This document shows, piece after piece, positions 5,913 through 10,240 of a DNA stretch of 10,240 nucleotides. Numbering within the stretch: position 1 is the stretch's first letter; every line of letters begins with the position of its first letter. A model generated the notes under the pieces. It ran no database searches, had not been told where the DNA came from, and saw only the letters and a list, made by a program, of their open reading frames with translations. The stretch spans positions 1 to 10,240 of the forward strand of contig DVOG01000053.1 in assembly GCA_018713755.1 (NCBI GenBank), in the 5' to 3' direction. Both the position numbers and the translations under genes were made by a program. The DNA comes from Candidatus Spyradosoma merdigallinarum. GTDB taxonomy: Bacteria > Verrucomicrobiota > Verrucomicrobiia > Opitutales > UBA953.

Positions 5913-6992
5913 ATGTCCGACAGCTTTTTCTCATACGAGGACCCCCTTGACGATTTTTCCGCGGAGCCGCCGTTTTTCGACGAAGTCGAGACCGAGCGCA
6001 TCGAGACCGTCCACCGAAAGGCGTCCGTGACGGTGCGCGACTTTTACGAAAGCGCGCGGAAACGCCTCGAGATGGAGCTCGTCGCCGGGGAAAAAGGCCT
6101 GGACAACGTCATCGGCGAAAAATCGCTGAACCGCCCGGCGCTCGCGCTCGCGGGCTATTTCAAGCATTTCGGGAACAGGCGGCTCCAGCTTTTCGGCGCC
6201 GGCGAAATTTCGTATTTGAGCGACTTGCGTCCGGAGACGCAGAAAGTGCTGCTCGAGGAAATTTTCGCGAAAGGCATTCCCGGCGTCATCGTTTCGCGCG
6301 GGCTGCGTCCGACGCCGTCGATGATCGACCTCGCCGAAGCTTTCGGCGTGCCGATCCTGCGTTCCCGCATGAAGTCCAAGGATTTCACGGCAGAGGCGAC
6401 GATGCTGCTCGACCAGAAGTTCGCGCCCATCACGAACATTCACGGCACGCTGATCGACGTGCGCGGGAAGGGCGTGCTCATCCGCGGCGAAAGCGGCGTC
6501 GGCAAAAGCGAATGCGCGCTCGCGCTGATCGAGCGCGGCTACACGCTCGTCGCGGACGATTACGTGACCGTGAAGCTCGTGGGCGACGACACGCTCATCG
6601 GTTCTTCCAAAGAGCTGAATTACGGCTTCATGGAATGCCGCGGGATCGGCATCATCAACATCGCGAGCATGTTCGGCATTCGCGCCGTGCGGCGCGCGAA
6701 AACGCTCGATCTCGTCGTTTCCTTCGTGCATTGGAAAGACGGCATGGAGGAAGAGCGCACGGGGCTCGCGACGCAGGCTTTCGAGGTGCTCGGCAGACGC
6801 ATTCCGAAAATCCAGCTCGCCGTGCGCCCGGGGCGCGACATGGCGCGGCTCGTCGAAGTCGCCGTGATGGTGCATTCGCTGCGCGAAATGGGGCACGATC
6901 CCGCACAGGAGCTGAACGAGCGGCTGATCCGCGCGATGAGCGGAACGCCGAAGCCTGAAGAGAAGCAGGGCGGCGGCGGCCCCGTCGCCTGA
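5913..6992 (+). CDS. hprK: HPr kinase/phosphorylase
   Basis: A bifunctional enzyme that phosphorylates HPr (or an HPr-like protein) on its regulatory serine and removes the phosphate again, linking metabolic state to carbon regulation or regulatory PTS signalling. The catalytic core is textbook: H177 in NIHGTLID, Walker A G192-ESGVGKS199 followed by E200, LVADDYV, then MECRGIGIINIASMFGIRAV (the HprK signature) and AVRPGRDMARLVEVAVM near the end. The spacing from H177 to the P-loop (15 residues) equals that of Lactobacillus casei HprK. An N-terminal HprK domain precedes it (VTVRDF... to about residue 165). The ATG at 5913 is preferred over one at 5874, which lies in the inverted repeat. The protein has 359 residues, longer than the usual 310-320, because of an acidic N-terminal extension (about 35 residues) and a Gly-rich tail. 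No ptsH is visible in the window, so its partner must be encoded elsewhere. Confidence 0.95.
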   Translation: MSDSFFSYEDPLDDFSAEPPFFDEVETERIETVHRKASVTVRDFYESARKRLEMELVAGEKGLDNVIGEKSLNRPALALAGYFKHFGNRRLQLFGAGEISYLSDLRPETQKVLLEEIFAKGIPGVIVSRGLRPTPSMIDLAEAFGVPILRSRMKSKDFTAEATMLLDQKFAPITNIHGTLIDVRGKGVLIRGESGVGKSECALALIERGYTLVADDYVTVKLVGDDTLIGSSKELNYGFMECRGIGIINIASMFGIRAVRRAKTLDLVVSFVHWKDGMEEERTGLATQAFEVLGRRIPKIQLAVRPGRDMARLVEVAVMVHSLREMGHDPAQELNERLIRAMSGTPKPEEKQGGGGPVA

Positions 6993-7029
6993 GGTTTTCC
7001 CGTTCCCGCAGAAAAGAGAAAAAAAACGT

Positions 7030-7058
7030 TTGCCACGTCCGCGCTCCCGCCGTTCAAT
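7030..7058 (+). promoter_or_regulatory. Possible sigma-70-type promoter before the RodZ-like gene
   Basis: TTGCCA (7030-7035) and TTCAAT (7053-7058) are separated by 17 bp, matching 5/6 and 4/6 consensus positions. The predicted transcript start near 7065 would leave a short leader to the ATG at 7081. This is motif matching by eye in a GC-rich genome, and the gene may also be read from hprK, 88 nt upstream. Confidence 0.3.
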
Positions 7059-7080
7059 CAAAAAACTGCTTTTTCACGTC

Positions 7081-7920
7081 ATGGCAACCATCGGAGAACG
7101 TCTTTCAGAAGCCCGGAAAAATTTCGGTCTCGACATCCGCAGCGCGTCGGAAGCGACGAAAATCCGCAGCGATTTTCTCGCCGCGCTTGAAGACAATCAG
7201 CCGGAGCGGATACGGCTCGCCGACGTCTACCGCATCGGCTTTCTGCGCATTTACGCCGAATATCTGAAGCTGGACGCGGATCGTCTCGTCGCGGAATTCC
7301 GCACGGAACTCAGCTTCAAGAACACGTCGGGCAAAGGTTCGCACCGGATCGTCTCGTCCGAGCTTTCCTCCGCGGGAACGGACGGCGGGAGCGGCGTTTT
7401 CCAAAGCCGAAGCGGCGACGCTTCTTGGAAAAAAATCCTGCACGACGGCGGCGCGCGTCTTGCTGTCGCTGTCGCGGCGGCCGTCGTCATCCTCGCGATT
7501 CTCGTTTACGGCGGCGTGAAAATTTTCGGCGGGAACGGCGCAGCCGCTTCGGAATCCGCGCAGGAAGTCGCGGAAGCGCCCGCGCCCGACACGCAGGTCT
7601 ACGAATTTCAGGTCGTTTCGAAAGTCGCGCAGAACGTCGAAATCACGGATCGTTTCGGCAAGGGCGAGGGCCGCGCCGTGTTGCTCAACGGACCGGTTTC
7701 TCCCGACAAGCCGTTGCTGCTGAAAGGGCGCGGCGTGCTGGAAATCCGCGATGGCGGGAAGGGAAATCTCGAGATCCGTTTCCCGAAACGCGTCGCGCTG
7801 CTCGCATCGGAAAATGCGCGCGAAGCCGTCCGCTTTTCCGACGCCGACAAGGAAAACACGGCTTTCACTTCGTCCGCCGACTGGTGGACGGCCGACCCTT
7901 ACAAGGAAGAAAACCGCTGA
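7081..7920 (+). CDS. RodZ-like membrane protein: N-terminal HTH, one transmembrane helix, C-terminal beta domain
   Basis: 279 residues. The N-terminal region (about 3-75: IGERLSEARKNFGLDIRSASEATKIRSDFLAALE then RLADVYRIGFLRIYAEYLKLD) is the HTH_25/Cro-like domain typical of RodZ, which anchors MreB to the membrane and sets rod shape. A Ser/Gly-rich linker leads to a single membrane helix at about 127-146, preceded by basic residues, which places the HTH in the cytoplasm. After it comes an Ala/Pro-rich stretch and a small beta-rich domain (about 175-255: VYEFQVVSKVAQNVEITD... LLLKGRGVLEIRDGGKGNLEIRF), resembling the RodZ C-terminal DUF4115-like domain. The upstream in-frame start at 7030 would add a short basic tail and lies in the putative promoter, so ATG 7081 is chosen. 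It could instead be a membrane-bound regulator, as no mreBCD genes are visible here. It is followed by a strong terminator. Confidence 0.82.
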   Translation: MATIGERLSEARKNFGLDIRSASEATKIRSDFLAALEDNQPERIRLADVYRIGFLRIYAEYLKLDADRLVAEFRTELSFKNTSGKGSHRIVSSELSSAGTDGGSGVFQSRSGDASWKKILHDGGARLAVAVAAAVVILAILVYGGVKIFGGNGAAASESAQEVAEAPAPDTQVYEFQVVSKVAQNVEITDRFGKGEGRAVLLNGPVSPDKPLLLKGRGVLEIRDGGKGNLEIRFPKRVALLASENAREAVRFSDADKENTAFTSSADWWTADPYKEENR

Positions 7921-7958
7921 TTTCCTTTTTTTTCCGCGCCCGGAAAAAGACAGGCCGG

Positions 7959-8005
7959 AAAAGAAACGTTCCCGCAAAGTGTGCGCGGGAACGTTTCTTT
8001 TTTTT
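7959..8005 (+). terminator. Strong intrinsic terminator formed by an inverted pair of the GCGGGAACG word
   Basis: A perfect 17-bp stem (7959-7975 with 7985-8001) surrounds a 9-nt loop. Its top is CGTTCCCGC pairing with GCGGGAACG, and its base is an A/T helix (AAAAGAAA with TTTCTTTT) running into a T tract to 8005. It lies 39 nt after the stop of the RodZ-like gene. A smaller hairpin (7929-7936 with 7941-7948) precedes it. The A-rich left arm means it could also act on transcripts from the opposite strand. Confidence 0.88.
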
Positions 8006-8035
8006 GCGCAGGCGCTTTTGTCTAAAAATGTCATT

Positions 8036-8041
8036 TAAAAT
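8036..8041 (+). promoter_or_regulatory. Possible -10 element of the GbsR-flippase operon
   Basis: After the terminator the sequence becomes sharply AT-rich (8021-8060). TAAAAT matches TATAAT at 5/6 positions, but there is no good -35 box 17 bp upstream (CGCTTT). A promoter is expected here because transcription of the preceding unit is terminated. The exact site is uncertain. Confidence 0.3.
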
Positions 8042-8092
8042 TGAAAAAAAAAACAACCAAGATGCGTTTCATGACGGAAATTTTTCAGAACT

Positions 8093-8641
8093 TTGCGGAC
8101 TTCGAAAAAAACAGAAAAGGGCGCCGTTCCCGCCGCGCCGATTGCGCCGGCGGCGTGGGAGTTGGCCGTCATCGACGTGTTCGTGCGCGGGGCGGCGATG
8201 TTCGGACTGCGCAAAAGCGTCGGCATGGTTTTCGGCGCGCTTTATTGTTCCCGCGAGCCGCTTTCCGCGCAGGAACTTCAGGCGAAACTGCAGCTTTCGC
8301 GCGGCGCGGTGGTCGAGGCTCTGCAGTTGCTGCGGCGGCTTGGCGCGGCGCGTGTGCATTTGAAGATAGGCGATCGGCGCGATTATTTCGCCGCGGAAAC
8401 GGATTTGAAGAATTTCGTGCGCGGCTTCCTCAAGGAAGTCCTTGAGCCGGCGCTCGAAAAAGCCGAGCTGCGGCTTGTTCAGGCGAAGACGGCCGCTTCG
8501 GCGGACGCCGGCGGGAACGCTTCCGGCGCTTCGGACGCGGATTTCGCGTCTTCCCGCGTCGCTTCGCTTTCCGCGTGGAAATCTCGTTTCGGAGAGCTGA
8601 TTCCGCTTTTGGACGGCTTTCTTTCTCGGAAGGAAAAATAA
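8093..8641 (+). CDS. GbsR/MarR-type winged-helix transcriptional regulator
   Basis: 182 residues from a TTG start. Residues 22-110 show the GbsR-like layout: WELAVIDVFVRGAAMFGLRKSVGMVFGALYCSREPLS, then the helix-turn-helix AQELQAKLQLSRGAVVEALQLLRRLGAARV and the wing GDRRDYFAAETDL. A helical region (NFVRGFLKEVLEPALEKAEL) follows, as in dimerising family members, then an Ala/Gly-rich linker. It probably controls its own operon, since the flippase GTG begins 2 nt after its stop. The start is doubtful. TTG 8093 is the first candidate after an in-frame stop at 8072-8074, and no Shine-Dalgarno sequence is near it. Two ATGs in another frame (8062, 8071) lead through a convincing-looking N-terminus (MTEIFQNFADFEK) into a run of seven A's, where a one-base deletion would join the main frame. 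The ligand is unknown. Confidence 0.8.
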   Translation: MRTSKKTEKGAVPAAPIAPAAWELAVIDVFVRGAAMFGLRKSVGMVFGALYCSREPLSAQELQAKLQLSRGAVVEALQLLRRLGAARVHLKIGDRRDYFAAETDLKNFVRGFLKEVLEPALEKAELRLVQAKTAASADAGGNASGASDADFASSRVASLSAWKSRFGELIPLLDGFLSRKEK

Positions 8642-8643
8642 CT

Positions 8644-10191
8644 GTGGCGCAATCGTCTTCCATCTCCGCGAACAATCGCCGCATCGCGAAAAACACGCTG
8701 ATGCTCTATGTGCGCATGGCGTTCACGATGGGCCTCGGCATTTTCACCACGCGCGTGCTGCTCGAAGCGCTCGGCGAGACGGATTACGGCTTGGTCAACG
8801 TCATCGGAGGCGTCGTCACGATGTTCGCGTTTCTCTCGGGAACGATGTCGGCGGCGTGTTCCCGTTTTTTCAATTTCGAGCTCGGGCGGAGAGATTACGC
8901 GCGGCTCGCGCAGACGTTCAGCCTCACGCGGCTGATTTACGTTGCGCTGACCGTCTTGCTGCTGATTCTCGCGGAAACGGTCGGGCTGTGGTTTTTGGAA
9001 AACAAGGTCGTCGTTCCGGCGGAACGCGCCGACGCCGCATTTTGGTTTTTCCAGTTTTCCGTCGGCACGTTTTTGCTAAGCACGCTTTCCGTGCCGTACT
9101 CCGCGCTGATCATTTCGCGCGAAAACATGAAAGCGTTCGCGTGGATTTCGGTTTTCGAGGCGGCGGCGCGCCTGGGAATCGTCTATCTGATTTCGCTTTC
9201 GGGGTTCGACAAACTCGCGTTTTACGGCGCGCTCCTGATGTTCGTCGGCGTCGCTCATTTTTCCCTGAATCTGCTTGTGTGCCGCAGGAATTATCCGGAG
9301 TCGCGCGCCGGTTTCTTTTGGGACCGCAGGCGTTTCGCGGAGCTTGTCGCTTTCGGCGGATGGAATCTTTGGGGGGCGATGGCCGGACTGTTCACCAACG
9401 TTTTCGTCAACGTCCTGCTGAACAATTACTTCGGGCCGGCCGTGAACGCCGCGCGCGCCGTCGCGCAGCAGGTTTCCGGAGCGATTACGGGCTTCACGCA
9501 GAATTTCCTCACGGCGACGCGCCCGCAAGTCGTCCAATACTACGCGGCGGGGGATTTGGCGCAGTCGCACCTGCTCACGATGCGCGCGTCGCGCATGGGA
9601 TTTTTCCTGCTGTTTTTCTTCGCGCTTCCCGCGTGGCTGCTGATGCCTTTCGTGCTGGGGCTTTGGCTTGAAACCGTTCCCGCTCACACCGTCGCGTTCG
9701 CGCGGCTGATTCTGATTCAGCTGCTCGTCGATTCCTTTTCGTTCCCGCTGATGACGCAGGCGCAGGCTTCCGGGAAAATCGCGCTTTATCAGAGCGTCGT
9801 CGGCGGAACGCTGAGGCTGACGCTGCCGTTCGCGTGGATTGCGCTGAAGTTCTTTTCCGCGCCGCCGGAAGCCGTGCCGTGCGTTTTCGTCGGAATTTCC
9901 TGCGTCTGCCTTTTGCTGCGTCTGATTTTGGTGCGCCGCTGCGCGAGGCTGTCCGTGCGCGCTTTCGTGAAGGGCGTTCTCGTTCCCGCGGGGCTCGTCG
10001 CCGTCGCGGCTTCCGTCGTTCCCGCGTGGATCGCTTTCCGCGCCGTTCCCGTTCCGGGCTGGGCGCAGTTTTTCGCCGTCGGGTTCGCGAGCGTTTTCTG
10101 TGCCGTTCCCGCCATCGCCTTCATCGGACTCAAACGGGACGAGCGCGGCGTCGCCCTCAATTTCGTCAAAAGAAAAATTTTACGCCTATGA
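8644..10191 (+). CDS. Oligosaccharide flippase / polysaccharide biosynthesis membrane protein (Wzx-like, MOP superfamily)
   Basis: 515 residues with roughly twelve or more hydrophobic membrane segments across the whole length, the size and layout of Wzx/RfbX-type flippases that move undecaprenol-linked oligosaccharides across the inner membrane. The N-terminus NNRRIAKNTLMLYVRMAFTMGLGIFTTRVLLEALGETDYGLVNVIGG is very typical of lipopolysaccharide/capsule flippases. A second half-repeat begins near FAELVAFGGWNLWGAMAGLFTNVFVNVLLNNYFGPAVNAARAVAQQV, reflecting the two-lobed MOP fold. The GTG at 8644 is chosen because it follows the regulator stop by 2 nt and has GGAAGG (8628-8633) upstream, the only Shine-Dalgarno-like site among the starts here. 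The frame is open upstream to 8575 but that part overlaps the regulator. The stop overlaps the next ATG (ATGA), implying an operon. The substrate cannot be read from sequence. Confidence 0.88.
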   Translation: MAQSSSISANNRRIAKNTLMLYVRMAFTMGLGIFTTRVLLEALGETDYGLVNVIGGVVTMFAFLSGTMSAACSRFFNFELGRRDYARLAQTFSLTRLIYVALTVLLLILAETVGLWFLENKVVVPAERADAAFWFFQFSVGTFLLSTLSVPYSALIISRENMKAFAWISVFEAAARLGIVYLISLSGFDKLAFYGALLMFVGVAHFSLNLLVCRRNYPESRAGFFWDRRRFAELVAFGGWNLWGAMAGLFTNVFVNVLLNNYFGPAVNAARAVAQQVSGAITGFTQNFLTATRPQVVQYYAAGDLAQSHLLTMRASRMGFFLLFFFALPAWLLMPFVLGLWLETVPAHTVAFARLILIQLLVDSFSFPLMTQAQASGKIALYQSVVGGTLRLTLPFAWIALKFFSAPPEAVPCVFVGISCVCLLLRLILVRRCARLSVRAFVKGVLVPAGLVAVAASVVPAWIAFRAVPVPGWAQFFAVGFASVFCAVPAIAFIGLKRDERGVALNFVKRKILRL

Positions 10192-10240
10192 AAAAGAAAC
10201 TGAAACAGATTCTCAAAAGTATTCCCGCCGCAAGGGCGGC
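10188..10240 (+). CDS. Start of a further operon gene, truncated by the window edge
   Basis: An ATG at 10188-10190 overlaps the flippase TGA (10189-10191) as ATGA, a classic sign of translational coupling. The visible 17 codons read MKKKLKQILKSIPAARA, a short basic start with no stop before the edge. The position directly after a flippase suggests a glycosyltransferase or another surface-polysaccharide enzyme, but the fragment is too short to assign. Confidence 0.6.
   Translation, partial: MKKKLKQILKSIPAARA

Larger units (their letters stand above)
84..10113. repeat. Dispersed high-copy word GCGGGAACG / CGTTCCCGC (uptake-sequence-like)
   Basis: The 8-base core GTTCCCGC/GCGGGAAC occurs 41 times by hand count. 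Plus-strand GTTCCCGC starts at 85, 405, 607, 638, 737, 1224, 1645, 1726, 1783, 2494, 2576, 3007, 4860, 4905, 4944, 5033, 5127, 5187, 5314, 6361, 7002, 7968, 8126, 8247, 9676, 9741, 9982, 10018 and 10105. GCGGGAAC starts at 313, 583, 922, 2325, 3025, 4564, 5554, 5728, 7372, 7529, 7985 and 8511. In 37 of 41 the ninth base gives GCGGGAACG. At about 62% GC I expect fewer than one copy. Copies fall in coding and non-coding DNA and in every codon phase. Confidence 0.85.

Noticed and set aside
5931..7061. A 376-codon minus-strand frame opposite hprK
   Set aside because: hprK on the plus strand is unambiguous; the antisense product is rich in His/Arg/Glu with no recognised domain.
84..10113. Reading the repeated word as a CRISPR or tandem repeat array
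   Set aside because: Spacing is irregular, copies lie in both orientations inside conserved genes, and the shared unit is only 8-9 bases.
84..10113. Explaining the repeated word as a codon-usage artefact (Val-Pro-Ala)
   Set aside because: The word is read in all codon phases and in non-coding terminators, so a single peptide preference cannot account for it, though a codon-pair model should still be run.

Overview
The window is about 10.2 kb of dense, GC-rich (roughly 60% or more by eye) chromosomal DNA from a Gram-negative-type bacterium. The mix of HprK, a RodZ-like membrane HTH protein, a GbsR-type regulator of a form I associate with Opitutae, and a Wzx-type flippase suggests Verrucomicrobiota, possibly Opitutales. 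That placement is an inference from gene content, not proof. I see no prophage, insertion sequence, tRNA, rRNA or CRISPR array.

Layout: (1) 3-566 (+), the C-terminal part of a Ppx/GppA exopolyphosphatase cut by the window edge. (2) A bidirectional terminator between convergent genes. (3) A minus-strand pair: M3 oligopeptidase (629-2689) downstream of truA (2700-3488). (4) A divergent spacer, then plus-strand dnaX (3666-5306), a YfcE-like metallophosphatase (5382-5855), hprK (5913-6992) and a RodZ-like gene (7081-7920), closed by a strong hairpin terminator at 7959-8005. (5) A new plus-strand unit: GbsR-like regulator (8093-8641), oligosaccharide flippase (8644-10191), and the first codons of a further gene (10188 onward). 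These three are packed with a 2-nt gap and then an ATGA overlap, so they look like the head of a surface-polysaccharide operon.

The most unusual signal is not a gene. A non-palindromic word, GCGGGAACG (CGTTCCCGC on the other strand), is scattered through the whole window: 41 copies of its 8-base core by hand count, about one per 250 bases, where composition predicts fewer than one. It is read in all three codon phases on both strands, is missing from the most conserved catalytic regions, crowds into linkers and gene ends, and as inverted pairs builds both intergenic terminators. This is how DNA uptake sequences behave in Neisseria and Haemophilus, but the word is not one I know from those systems. 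Its strand bias (29:12) leaves open a Chi-like or KOPS-like role.

The second notable signal is in dnaX: a run of ten A's right after the clamp-loader ATPase and collar region, stop codons in both alternative frames within three codons, and a GC hairpin 8 nt downstream. This is the architecture expected for making a short gamma-type subunit and a long tau-type subunit from one gene.
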